Assembly: GCA_964609495.1 (NCBI GenBank)
Contig: CAZSTA010000039.1
Span: forward strand, 1-22,064
Direction of reading: 5' to 3'
Source: CAZSTA01 sp964609495 [NCBI: uncultured bacterium]
GTDB taxonomy: Bacteria > CAZSTA01
DNA: 22,064 nucleotides
The position numbers were made by a program, and so were the translations under genes. This document shows, piece after piece, positions 8,492 through 16,505 of the stretch. The notes beneath the pieces were generated by a model. It worked only from the letters and a program-made list of their open reading frames with translations. It was not told where the DNA came from and ran no database searches. Every line of letters starts with the position of its first letter. Positions within the stretch are counted from its first letter, which is position 1.

Positions 8492-8791
8492 CTACACCCC
8501 CTCGGAGCAGGCTTCTTCTTTGGATCTATTCTTAAGCTCGAGGAATTTACTCCATATCCCTGCCTTGACTAACAGCTTATGAACCGTTTTAGTGGGCTGG
8601 GCTCCTTTGCTCAGCCAATATAAAGCCCTCTCCTCATTGACGACCAAGGTCATCGGATCAGTGATAGGCGTATAATTGCCTATGTTCTCTACAAATTTTC
8701 CTCTTACCGCAGTTCTAGCATCAGCTATTACTAATCGATAATAAGGTTGCTTATTAGCTCCTATTCTTCTCAATTTGATCTTAAGGGCCAA
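8492..8791 (-). CDS. rpsP: 30S ribosomal protein S16
   Basis: The protein is recognised by MALKIKLRRIGANKQPYYRL and VIADARTAVRGKFVENIG, followed by the YTPI and LSKGAQPTKTV segments of S16. An upstream in-frame GTG at 8803 lies inside the AAGGAGGTGA ribosome-binding site and cannot be the start. The TTG at 8791 sits 8 nt after that site and gives the expected S16 N terminus, so translation probably begins at TTG, giving 99 residues. S16 is an assembly protein of the 30S subunit. The gene follows ffh by about 40 bp. Confidence 0.96.
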   Translation of the reverse strand: MALKIKLRRIGANKQPYYRLVIADARTAVRGKFVENIGNYTPITDPMTLVVNEERALYWLSKGAQPTKTVHKLLVKAGIWSKFLELKNRSKEEACSEGV

Positions 8792-8829
8792 GTATAATTT
8801 CACCTCCTTGAATATTTACCGTTATCGAA

Positions 8830-10143
8830 CTATCCTATTCCTATAGGGAATTTTCCTTTGGTAAGTTGCTTGAGCATCTTCTTTGCTTTGAAAAACTGAC
8901 TTAATAACTGATTGACATCAGAGGGATTAGTTCCACTACCTCTGGCAATCCTGCGGCGACGACTACCCCCGATAATACTTGGATTTCGCCTCTCCTCGAT
9001 CGTCATCGAATTTATGATCGCCTCTATCTTATCCAACTGTTTTTCATCGACCTCGACATCTAAGTTCTTAATTTTTCCAAAGCCAGGGATCATACCTAGT
9101 AACTGATCTAAAGGACCCATATTCCGCACCTGGTGCATCTGCTCCAGGAAATCTTCTAAAGTAAACTCAGCTTTCCTTATCTTCCGTTCTAACTCCTCAG
9201 CCCTCTCTCGATCTATCGTTTGCTCAGCTTTCTCGATGAGGCTTAACATATCGCCCATCCCCAAGATACGAGAAGCCATCCGATCGGGATGGAAGGGCTC
9301 TAGAGCATCTAGCTTCTCCCCAGTTCCGATGAATTTGATCGGCTTTCCCGTGACCTCTTTAGCTGAGAGCGCGGCCCCACCTCTAGTATCCCCATCCAAC
9401 TTAGTTAAGATGATCCCATCGATCCCGAGTTGCTCGTTGAAGCTGGAAGCAATGTTGACTGCATCCTGTCCAGTCATCGCATCGACAATTAATAAAACCT
9501 CATTTGGTTTGGCAACTTTCTTTATCTGCCTAAGCTCCTCCATCATCTCATCATCTATATGCAGTCTGCCCGCAGTATCCACTAAGACCATATCACATCC
9601 TTGCTTCAAGGCCGCTCTCTTGGAGGCGTTGACGATATTAGGAGGTGATTGCTTATCACCCATAGTGAATACTGGTATATTCAAGCTTTCTCCTAATACC
9701 TGTAGTTGCTTGATACCCGCTGGACGGTAGATATCGGCTGCGACCAACATAGGATTATGTCCTTGCTTAGAGAAATTTCTCCCCAATTTAGCCACGATAG
9801 TTGTTTTCCCTGAGCCATGTAGCCCTATTACCACCACAACTGTAGGGGGATTAGGGGCAAGGGTAATGCGGCTGGTGCTTCCCCCCATTAGCTCTATCAA
9901 TTCCTCATTCACGATCTTGATGACTTGCTGAGCAGGAGTGAGGCTCTTCATAACCTCCTGGCCGATCGACCTCTCCTTTATTCGAGAGATGAATCTCTTA
10001 ACCACCTTGAAGTTGACATCAGCTTCTAAAAGAGCTAGTTTAACCTCTCTAAGACACGCTTCAACATCGGCCTCGGAGAGCTTCCCTTTTCCTCTCAATT
10101 TATGGAAAATTCCTTGTAACTTATCTGACAGACTAGAGAACAT
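8830..10143 (-). CDS. ffh: signal recognition particle protein Ffh (SRP54)
   Basis: Ffh binds 4.5S/SRP RNA and signal sequences and delivers ribosomes to the membrane through FtsY. The 437-residue protein has the helical N domain (1-85), the GTPase G domain with GLHGSGKT (107-114), DTAGR (189-193) and TKLDGDTRGG (247-256), and a methionine-rich M domain (about 300-437) with the RNA-binding segment RRRRIARGSGTNPSDVNQL. CAAGGAGG precedes the ATG. It is the first gene of the operon and has a consensus promoter about 35 bp upstream. No SRP RNA gene was seen in the window. Confidence 0.98.
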   Translation of the reverse strand: MFSSLSDKLQGIFHKLRGKGKLSEADVEACLREVKLALLEADVNFKVVKRFISRIKERSIGQEVMKSLTPAQQVIKIVNEELIELMGGSTSRITLAPNPPTVVVVIGLHGSGKTTIVAKLGRNFSKQGHNPMLVAADIYRPAGIKQLQVLGESLNIPVFTMGDKQSPPNIVNASKRAALKQGCDMVLVDTAGRLHIDDEMMEELRQIKKVAKPNEVLLIVDAMTGQDAVNIASSFNEQLGIDGIILTKLDGDTRGGAALSAKEVTGKPIKFIGTGEKLDALEPFHPDRMASRILGMGDMLSLIEKAEQTIDRERAEELERKIRKAEFTLEDFLEQMHQVRNMGPLDQLLGMIPGFGKIKNLDVEVDEKQLDKIEAIINSMTIEERRNPSIIGGSRRRRIARGSGTNPSDVNQLLSQFFKAKKMLKQLTKGKFPIGIG

Positions 10144-10176
10144 ATTATGCCTCCTTGAAAATAGGAGTTCTGATAA

Positions 10177-10205
10177 AGTATACTAGATTTTTGCTGTTTT
10201 GTCAA
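10177..10205 (-). promoter_or_regulatory. consensus sigma-70 type promoter of the ffh operon
   Basis: On the minus strand, TTGACA (10205-10200), 17 bp, TATACT (10182-10177). The start site would be near 10170, giving a leader of about 26 nt. This promoter probably drives all nine genes down to the HD-GYP gene, since no internal promoter or terminator is obvious. Confidence 0.88.
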
Positions 10206-10222
10206 GATTTTGTTTATATTAC

Positions 10223-10251
10223 TTGACACTAAACAATAGTATTGGTATACT
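10223..10251 (+). promoter_or_regulatory. consensus sigma-70 type promoter of the sugar-use region
   Basis: TTGACA (10223-10228), 17 bp, TATACT (10246-10251). It is back to back with the ffh promoter, the two -35 boxes being 17 bp apart. A 6-bp inverted repeat, ATAGTA (10236-10241) and TACTAT (10248-10253), overlaps the -10 box and could be an operator. The start site near 10258 gives a leader of about 255 nt. Confidence 0.8.
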
Positions 10252-10258
10252 ATAAATA

Positions 10259-10514
10259 GACAACTAAATATCCGATCAGGCGGAGTTGATAAGCTTATAG
10301 TCTTTAGGTAGTTACTTGGATTATAGATAGCCAATAGTGAAACCGGATACTGACTATGTGAGTGATGTTTTTAATTCTCTTAAGCTTGTTGACTTCGCAA
10401 AATATGCCAATTTGATAGCATAGGGACCTAGGTCCTCCTTCAATTGGCAAGCAGGTATTTGACTGAAGATATAGGATCTCTTTAGAAGCGATACTTTAAA
10501 GGAGGGTTAGTTTA
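10259..10514 (+). other. long untranslated leader with nested inverted repeat
   Basis: About 255 nt lie between the predicted transcription start and the next gene, with no reading frame of note. At 10406-10448, GCCAATT pairs with AATTGGC and encloses the perfect 12-bp palindrome GGACCTAGGTCC (10424-10435). This could be an operator or an RNA control element. I see no T-box consensus, no B12-box and no known riboswitch core. AAAGGAGG marks the ribosome site before the ATG at 10515. Confidence 0.5.
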
Positions 10515-11597
10515 ATGACTTCGAAGGAAAGAATGCTTATTGCTCTTAATAAAGCTAAGCCAGATAGGCTGCCCGTGACCGTGCATCAGTGGCAGCCCTA
10601 TCATCTTCATACCCACTTGGGCGGTATCAGCGATCTGGAAGCGTTTGAGATGTTTGGTATGGATGCGGCTATCACGCGTTTCCCGACTACAGGAGGATCT
10701 TCTCCTCTGTGGAGGGAGGAGGTAGAGGTTATAAGCAACGATCCAGACGATCGTATTTATCACTATACTGTCCATACCCCAGAAGGCACGCTCACTTATA
10801 GGAAAAGTGGTAATAGACAAACAATCTGGATTACCGAGTATCTCATTAAAAGGGATGAGGACATCAATCTAATAAAAAAATATATGCCCATTCCCAAACT
10901 GGATTCAAAACTGGTCAGTGAATTTTATGATGAGGTCGGTGATAAAGGGATCCTGCGCGGTTTTGTGTGGGGAGATCAGGGTAGTTGCTGGCAGCACGCC
11001 GCCTGTCTTGTAGATATCCAAGAGCTGATTCTTAGTTGCTATGATAAACCCGACTGGGTTCATGAATTGCTGAATATACTTCTTGATAAGAAGTTGCAAT
11101 TCATCGAGTCAATGAAAGGAGCAAAGTATGACTTAATTGAAACGGGTGGAGGCGCTGGCTCATCGACCGTGATTTCTCCCAAAATTCACGAGGAATTCTG
11201 CCTGCCCTATGATCGTAAGATTCACGATGCCCTGCATTCTCTAGGATTCAAGATTACCTATCACACCTGTGGAGGCAATCTAGGGATAGAGGAATTAGTT
11301 GTAGCGAATGGTGCTGATGCTTCGGAAACTCTCGCTCCCATAAGTATCGGTGGTAATCAGGAGCCATGGGAGTTCAAGGAGAAAATTGGGAATCGCATGG
11401 CTTTGATTGGTGGTATGGATCAATTTAATGTTTTGACTGATGGAGCTGACGAGGGGATCCGCTCGATGGTCTTCGCTCTTTTTGAGAAGGTGGGATATGA
11501 AGGGGGGTATATGCTTTCCTGTACCGATCACTTCTTTGAGACCCCACCGGAAAAGTTAAGGATTTATGCCGAGGTGGGGAGGGAATGTTCTTATTAG
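10515..11597 (+). CDS. uroporphyrinogen decarboxylase (URO-D) family protein, zinc methyltransferase-like
   Basis: The 360-residue protein has the URO-D/MtaA fold signature: MTSKERMLIALNKAKPDRLP at the start, DLIETGGGAGSSTVISPKI in the middle, and the late YHTCGG segment. It carries H250-x-C252 and C336 (GYMLSCTDHF), which match the His-x-Cys...Cys zinc site of corrinoid-dependent methyltransferases such as MtaA and CmuA and are not expected in heme-pathway HemE. So it is unlikely to be HemE; methyl transfer is inferred. No corrinoid protein gene is nearby. It is the first gene after the inducible-looking promoter and leads into the GH36-like gene, which suggests a role in sugar metabolism, perhaps on a methylated sugar. 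Confidence 0.85.
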   Translation: MTSKERMLIALNKAKPDRLPVTVHQWQPYHLHTHLGGISDLEAFEMFGMDAAITRFPTTGGSSPLWREEVEVISNDPDDRIYHYTVHTPEGTLTYRKSGNRQTIWITEYLIKRDEDINLIKKYMPIPKLDSKLVSEFYDEVGDKGILRGFVWGDQGSCWQHAACLVDIQELILSCYDKPDWVHELLNILLDKKLQFIESMKGAKYDLIETGGGAGSSTVISPKIHEEFCLPYDRKIHDALHSLGFKITYHTCGGNLGIEELVVANGADASETLAPISIGGNQEPWEFKEKIGNRMALIGGMDQFNVLTDGADEGIRSMVFALFEKVGYEGGYMLSCTDHFFETPPEKLRIYAEVGRECSY

Positions 11598-11714
11598 AAG
11601 GTATTAGGTGTTGATGATGTAAATCGAGTGGCAATCGTAGGAGAAGCTATAGGGGATATTTACAGTAAGTTCGATTGGGCGCCCTAGCGATAAAAATAGA
11701 TAAGGAGGATCAAG
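11598..11714 (+). other. spacer between the URO-D-like gene and the GH36-like gene
   Basis: No gene, clear promoter or terminator is seen. The palindrome GGGCGCCC lies near 11679-11686, and AAGGAGG precedes the ATG at 11715. The two flanking genes could share one transcript. Confidence 0.4.
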
Positions 11715-14519
11715 ATGGATCTGATTGAATTAAAAGGTGATATGATATCTCTACACTTCGATCTCGAGAAGGGAAATTGGAGTTGTTACTACAAAGATGA
11801 ATTATTTCTGGACAATGCTTATTCATATCCGATCTCAGGGGAGAGGTTAGAGGATACCACTTCCTATGAAGTTCACCAGAGGGGTGAGATCTCCGATGAT
11901 CTAGGGAGGGGAAAGCGCTTGACTCTGAGGCGAAGCTTAGGTCCTCTCCTGTTCGAGATCACCTTCACGATTTATGAGGAGAGGGAATTATTTACGGTGG
12001 AGAGTATCATCTCGAATGCATCGGAGGAGGCGCTCACCCTGCCTCAGATTGTCTTGGCGGATGCTCTCGATGAAAATTCCGGCGAACTTATCTTTGGAGA
12101 TGATCCGACAAATTGTAAAGTGCTTCCTAGTGATCTGGAGAGATGCTATGCGAATTGCTATGCTCGTTCGGTCAAAGACGGCTTCTCTCTCAAAAGCTGG
12201 TGGAGTTTAGCTCTTACCGACGAATTGACTAAAGCGGGTTTGATTATCGGAATCATCGAACCCGGAGATGGGGAATTATCCCTCGATTTAGGGTATAAAG
12301 AAGGGGATAAGGGGGGCTTTGATTTATCTATAAGAGAAGGCTTCTTTAGTGATAATAGCGTCTTCCCAGGAGGATATGTTGTGAAGGACTGGAGCGACAG
12401 GAAACCAGTCTTGCTCAGAGGCGGTTCGTCGCTTAAAACTGGTAAGGTGGCTTTCTTCTTCAATTCAAATGTTTTTGCTGGATTGGAGGAATACGCTCAA
12501 CTAGTTCGTATCTATAATCATATACGAATCCCCTCTGATGCTCCAGTGGGGTGGTTCGGCGTCTATAGCGTGAAGGAGAGGAAATTCCCAAGGGGAGGAA
12601 TGACCGAGGAGCAAGTTATAAATAGCGCGGATTTCATCGCTCAGAATCTAAGGGATTTTGGGATGAACTATCTTAAGATCGGGGTTGAGAGTATGGGTTC
12701 TTCTCTTCCTTTCCTGAAGAGCGCTTTTATTCCCGATTGGAAGGATATGCCCTCTTTGAGGCGAACGTTTAACTCTGATTACTCCGGGAGACTCTCTCTT
12801 GCTAGGGACGGCTTTCCGCATGGGTTGAGGTGGTTAACTGAAGAAATTCACAAGAGAGGATTAAAAGCGGCTCTTCAAACCAGACCTTTCTTCGATATCA
12901 AGGATTGCTCCGATCCCGAGGTGATAAAATGGATAGCTGAATTTTATAGGATACTTGCTGAGGATTGGCACTTCGATTATCTGATGCTCGATTTCAACGA
13001 ATGGGAGAGAAACAATGAGGATCCAACCGAAACCCTAGTTCAAGTCTCAAGAAAGCTTTATGAAGCTATTCGGGAGGGAGCAGGAGAGAAAGCATTGTTA
13101 GAAGGATGCCATATAAATCTGTCTGCCTCGCTGGGGATAGTCGATACCTATCGAGTAGGGGACGATGTTCGCTGTGAAAGATACGAATTCGGTCTGAAGT
13201 CGTTAGCATCTCGCTACTATCTAAATAGGGATTTCTGGATAGGAGATGTGGAGTACTTCGATCCTGCGGAGAAACCGTTCCCGCTTACCAAGGAATGGCA
13301 ACAGATATCCTCTCTGGCGGAAACTCAAGCTTGGGGTTCTCTGGTCGCGATCACAGGGGGGAGTTTATTCACCGGGGGAGTGCTGGAGAGCCTACCTGAA
13401 GAGCGATTGGATATCTTAAAGCGAGTCATACCCGTTTACGGAGCCTCAGCTAGACCGATAGACCTATTCGAGCGAGAGTATCCCTGTATCTGGAATCTAA
13501 ATATAGAGAAGGATTTTGGGAGTTGGAATATCGTTGGACTCTTCAATTGGTATCTCTCTCGACCAGAGAGACTGGAGATAGAATTCGAGGACTTGGGCTT
13601 GAAATCTTCCACTGACTATATCCTATTCGACTATTGGGGACATCGTTTCTTAGGCGAATTTAGAGATAAATTCACCGCTATCATCCCTCCTAGATCAGGC
13701 TTCCTCTTAGCAGTTCACGAGAAGCCCGAATGCCCCAAAGTGATATCCACTAATCGCCATGTCACTCAAGGAGGGATCGATCTCGAAGCTTTGAATTGGG
13801 ATGAAGACTCCAATACTTTGAGCGGCAAATCCAAAGTTGTCGCTAACTTCGATTATATCCTAAGTGTCTATATTCCTCGAGGTTATCAGGTGGAGAAGGT
13901 CGAGGTATCAAACCTCATCTATAAGCTTGAGAAGATATCCGCTTCTCTAGTAGAACTTAGTTTCAAATCACCTCTCTCCGATGTGATAGAGTGGTCGCTT
14001 GAATTTAGGGAAGTGGAAACTCTCGAAGCTCAACCGAAGAGGCAAGTTTACCTCGGCGATAATAATTTGTGGGAGGAATGGCTCAGCAAAGTAATAGATC
14101 TCTCTGGAGAGTGGAATTGTAAAGTCGATTCGGAGGATAAGGGATCGGCTGAGGAGTGGTTCAGGAGCGATTATGATGATTCTGATTGGTTATCGAGGGC
14201 GATCCCCGAGGAGGCGAAGCTTGAGGGAGAGATTATCTGGTACAGAAAGAGATTCGAGCTTCCCGAACAATTTAAAGAAGAACTGCTCCACTTTTCTACC
14301 GATAAGATCGAAGGCTTGGATAAGGTCTATCTCAATGGGGTCTGCATCGGGCAGATGGATGTGAAAGGGCGTGATAGCTGGCGAAGAAAGAGGATCGAGA
14401 GGGTATATGAGATACCAAGAGATATTATAAACTATGATGGAGAAAATGTTTTGGCCATTAGAGTCCGTGATGTCTCCGATGACGGAGCTTTAACGCAGGA
14501 GATCAGAATTAACCCCTAA
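11715..14519 (+). CDS. glycoside hydrolase clan-D, GH36-like (alpha-galactosidase type) with C-terminal jelly-roll domain
   Basis: This 934-residue enzyme has an N-terminal beta-sandwich (about 1-275), a TIM barrel (about 278-585), a beta-rich C-terminal domain, and an added galactose-binding-like jelly roll (about 795-934; GEWNCKVDSED, IIWYRKRFELP, VYLNGVCIG). The barrel shows the clan-D pattern: nucleophile D426 in YLMLDFNEW, and GCHINLSASLGIVDTYRVGD (to D483) followed by D484, the probable acid/base. This resembles the GCG-PLLPAVG-VD-MRIGPD pattern of Thermotoga-type GH36 alpha-galactosidases. It has no signal peptide, so it would act on imported substrate in the cytoplasm. AAGGAGGATC precedes the ATG. 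Substrate (alpha-galactoside versus another alpha-glycoside) cannot be fixed from sequence. Confidence 0.82.
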   Translation: MDLIELKGDMISLHFDLEKGNWSCYYKDELFLDNAYSYPISGERLEDTTSYEVHQRGEISDDLGRGKRLTLRRSLGPLLFEITFTIYEERELFTVESIISNASEEALTLPQIVLADALDENSGELIFGDDPTNCKVLPSDLERCYANCYARSVKDGFSLKSWWSLALTDELTKAGLIIGIIEPGDGELSLDLGYKEGDKGGFDLSIREGFFSDNSVFPGGYVVKDWSDRKPVLLRGGSSLKTGKVAFFFNSNVFAGLEEYAQLVRIYNHIRIPSDAPVGWFGVYSVKERKFPRGGMTEEQVINSADFIAQNLRDFGMNYLKIGVESMGSSLPFLKSAFIPDWKDMPSLRRTFNSDYSGRLSLARDGFPHGLRWLTEEIHKRGLKAALQTRPFFDIKDCSDPEVIKWIAEFYRILAEDWHFDYLMLDFNEWERNNEDPTETLVQVSRKLYEAIREGAGEKALLEGCHINLSASLGIVDTYRVGDDVRCERYEFGLKSLASRYYLNRDFWIGDVEYFDPAEKPFPLTKEWQQISSLAETQAWGSLVAITGGSLFTGGVLESLPEERLDILKRVIPVYGASARPIDLFEREYPCIWNLNIEKDFGSWNIVGLFNWYLSRPERLEIEFEDLGLKSSTDYILFDYWGHRFLGEFRDKFTAIIPPRSGFLLAVHEKPECPKVISTNRHVTQGGIDLEALNWDEDSNTLSGKSKVVANFDYILSVYIPRGYQVEKVEVSNLIYKLEKISASLVELSFKSPLSDVIEWSLEFREVETLEAQPKRQVYLGDNNLWEEWLSKVIDLSGEWNCKVDSEDKGSAEEWFRSDYDDSDWLSRAIPEEAKLEGEIIWYRKRFELPEQFKEELLHFSTDKIEGLDKVYLNGVCIGQMDVKGRDSWRRKRIERVYEIPRDIINYDGENVLAIRVRDVSDDGALTQEIRINP

Positions 14520-14543
14520 AAAGAATTTTTTTCCTTTGGACTC

Positions 14544-14572
14544 TTGACAGAATTGGGGAAAAGTGATATAAT
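14544..14572 (+). promoter_or_regulatory. perfect sigma-70 consensus promoter of tRNA-Leu
   Basis: TTGACA (14544-14549), 17 bp, TATAAT (14567-14572). It starts 25 bp after the GH36-like stop codon, following an A/T run (AAAAAGAATTTTTTT) that may terminate the upstream transcript. The tRNA begins about 35 nt after the predicted start site. Confidence 0.88.
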
Positions 14573-14613
14573 CTGAGCTAGGAAGCCTAAACTTAAGATA
14601 GAGGACGGGGTCC

Positions 14614-14698
14614 GCCCCCGTGGTGGAATTGGAATACACGGCAGGTTGAGGGCCTGTGCCCTTTGGGCGTGCTGGTTCGAGTCCAGTCGGGGGCACCA
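14614..14698 (+). tRNA. tRNA-Leu (anticodon GAG)
   Basis: This is an 85-nt class II tRNA. The acceptor stem is GCCCCCG (14614-14620) with CGGGGGC (14688-14694), followed by A and an encoded CCA (14696-14698). The anticodon stem GCAGG/CCTGT holds the loop TTGAGGG with anticodon GAG at 14648-14650, which reads CTC and CTT. The long variable arm GCCC-TTT-GGGC is typical of Leu. The T arm is GCTGG-TTCGAGT-CCAGT. No integrase or attachment-site duplication was seen next to it. Confidence 0.97.
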
Positions 14699-14721
14699 GA
14701 ATGATCATCATTCATGGAGTG

Positions 14722-14759
14722 AGCCAACCAATGTTAAATTTATGGTTGGCTTTCACTTT
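14722..14759 (+). terminator. possible terminator after tRNA-Leu
   Basis: AGCCAACCA (14722-14730) and TGGTTGGCT (14743-14751) form a 9-bp stem with a 12-nt loop, followed by TTCACTTTA. The tail is only partly T-rich, so efficiency is uncertain. The remaining spacer to 14862 has AGGAGGTGAT at about 14779-14788 with no start codon at a usable distance, and only weak promoter-like sequences for the binding-protein gene. Confidence 0.55.
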
Positions 14760-14862
14760 AAGAATCCCTTTGGATCATAGGAGGTGATATAGAGATAAAA
14801 TTTGTATATGATCTCGTTTGTCGCTTTAAGATGATCAAAAAACGACTAAGGAGGGAAAAATT

Positions 14863-16425
14863 ATGAGAAAAGTTATTATTATCTCGATGGCGGCTATTCT
14901 CTCACTATCTCTGGTGCTTCCAACTCTGGCAGCGGAGTTGGAGGGAGTAATCAACGTCAATCTCTCCAGTACCAACATTATGGCTTGGGAAGCCGTGGCC
15001 GAGGAATATATGAAGCTTAATCCGGGGGTCAAAGTTAATGTCGAATTGAAGCCCGGTGAAGGATATCAGGAGTGGATCAGATCGCAATTTGCGGCTGGTG
15101 TTCCCGAAGCCTCCCTGGTGAATGGCAATGTGGTCTGGGATCTGGTGAACGCTGGGAAGTTCCTCGACTATTTGCCCTACTTGGATAAGATCAACCCCTA
15201 TACTGATGAATCTTGGGGAGAGGGCTTCGATGTCAGAACCCAGATGGCCGCGGGAATGAGCTATTGGGGCGGTGCTAGGCGCTGGTGCCAATTTAACGCC
15301 GAGACCGTTCAGGTGCTTTGGTTCTATAACAAGGGAATCTTCGAGGAGGTTGGGGTAGAGCCCCCCACGACTTGGTCAGAGTTGATGGATACCTGTGAGA
15401 AGATCAAACAAGCTGGCTATATTCCCCTAGCTATCGAGGGCGATTATACAAGTTTCTGGTCGATGCGCATAGGCTGGTTGATGAGGATCTATGCTGATCA
15501 ATTCACTAGAGATGAGATCAAGTTCGTCAGATGCCAACCCGATGATTATTGCTACGATGAGGAGATAGACGCGAAGTGGGAATATGATCCGAACGACCCC
15601 TTTAACGATGATCCAGGGGTCGTCAACTTCAATCCTCTCCGGAAGTTCAAAGCTATTCTGGATGGGAAGGCAAGAGTCGATGGCGATGAGTGGAGAACGA
15701 TGTATGAGAACTTCTACGACCTGTTCTCTAAGTATACCGAGCCCGGGTTCGTGGGCGTTAGCGATGCCTATCCGCTCTTTCTCACCCAGAAAGCCGCGAT
15801 GTGGATAGATGGAGCTTGGTTCATCGGTAGGTTCGAGAAGGATCTAGAAGATCTGAGCAAGACCGAGGGAGCGAAGATCGAGCCATTCGAATATGGAAGC
15901 TTCAATATGCCTACGATGGAGGGACCTTATGTGCAAGGCCCGATACGGACTATCGAGGTCGCTATTGGTTTCATATCGGTCCCCGAGAAGGCCCGAAAGC
16001 AGAATAACCTCGAGATGGACTTCTTGATGTTCTTCACCAGTCCTAAGGGTTACGGTATCTATCTAACTAAGACCCTCGATCCCAACAATCCGGGAGGAAG
16101 TATTACTGGACCACCCATCATCGGAGGCGTAGAACTGCCTCCCGATTTAGCTAAGAAGTTTGCGGGATTGAGGTTGATCGGCAACTGCGAGAAGGAGACT
16201 GCGGGAGCATGGCGATCTCGAGGTCTTGCTGATGAGCAGGAGAGCGTTCGGGGATGGGTTGATCTAGCTCAGCTCTATTTCACCGATAAGATCACTCTTG
16301 ATGAGTTCTTAGCCAAGTACCAGAAGTCCATCGAGGATGCTATTCCTCGAGTGATGAAGATCCAGGGGTATGAGTTGAGCGATCTGGATACTCCTGAGAA
16401 GAAGCCTCCTGAGAGGAAAAAGTAA
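14863..16425 (+). CDS. ABC transporter extracellular sugar-binding protein
   Basis: This is the substrate-binding subunit of a sugar importer. Residues 1-24 form a standard signal peptide ending in LPTLAA, with no lipobox cysteine, so the mature protein would be soluble in the periplasm or held outside by other means. The mature part has family 1 (MalE-like) features: a tract starting GVINVNLSSTNIMAWEAVAEE, the aromatic-rich LWFYNKGIFEEVGVEPPTTW segment, and GDYTSFWS. At 520 residues it is longer than the usual 400-440; part of the excess is an acidic insert near residues 225-260. AAGGAGGG precedes the ATG. It is followed by two permease genes; a hairpin in the first gap probably lets this subunit be made in excess. 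Confidence 0.93.
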   Translation: MRKVIIISMAAILSLSLVLPTLAAELEGVINVNLSSTNIMAWEAVAEEYMKLNPGVKVNVELKPGEGYQEWIRSQFAAGVPEASLVNGNVVWDLVNAGKFLDYLPYLDKINPYTDESWGEGFDVRTQMAAGMSYWGGARRWCQFNAETVQVLWFYNKGIFEEVGVEPPTTWSELMDTCEKIKQAGYIPLAIEGDYTSFWSMRIGWLMRIYADQFTRDEIKFVRCQPDDYCYDEEIDAKWEYDPNDPFNDDPGVVNFNPLRKFKAILDGKARVDGDEWRTMYENFYDLFSKYTEPGFVGVSDAYPLFLTQKAAMWIDGAWFIGRFEKDLEDLSKTEGAKIEPFEYGSFNMPTMEGPYVQGPIRTIEVAIGFISVPEKARKQNNLEMDFLMFFTSPKGYGIYLTKTLDPNNPGGSITGPPIIGGVELPPDLAKKFAGLRLIGNCEKETAGAWRSRGLADEQESVRGWVDLAQLYFTDKITLDEFLAKYQKSIEDAIPRVMKIQGYELSDLDTPEKKPPERKK

Positions 16426-16450
16426 AAATAGTTTTATGTCTATCTGTTAC

Positions 16451-16480
16451 GGCTGTCAGGCTATTTGGGGCCTGACAGCC
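16451..16480 (+). other. stem-loop between binding-protein and permease genes
   Basis: GGCTGTCAGGC (16451-16461) and GCCTGACAGCC (16470-16480) form an 11-bp GC-rich stem with an 8-nt loop and no U-tract. Such hairpins after binding-protein genes commonly stabilise the upstream mRNA or partly attenuate transcription (as in malE-malF), which fits the higher demand for the binding protein. Confidence 0.75.
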
Positions 16481-16505
16481 AATTCGTTCAAATTGAGGTG
16501 GAAGT

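Noticed and set aside
9236-9730. Plus-strand 164-codon open frame opposite ffh
   Set aside because: It mirrors the Ffh GTPase domain coding strand and has no domain or start signal of its own.
10389-10420. Second promoter (TTGACT and a TTGATA-like -10) inside the leader
   Set aside because: The -10 match is poor and the upstream consensus promoter explains transcription.
10258-10514. T-box or cobalamin riboswitch in the long leader
   Set aside because: The T-box consensus and the B12-box are absent, and no terminator-antiterminator pair could be drawn convincingly.
10515-11597. HemE of the heme pathway
   Set aside because: The zinc-binding H-x-C and distant Cys pattern and the sugar-gene neighbourhood fit MtaA-like members of the superfamily better, and no other heme genes are nearby.
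14779-14834. Small ORF behind AGGAGGTGAT, reading ATG at about 14808
   Set aside because: The start is about 20 nt from the ribosome site and the frame has only eight codons.
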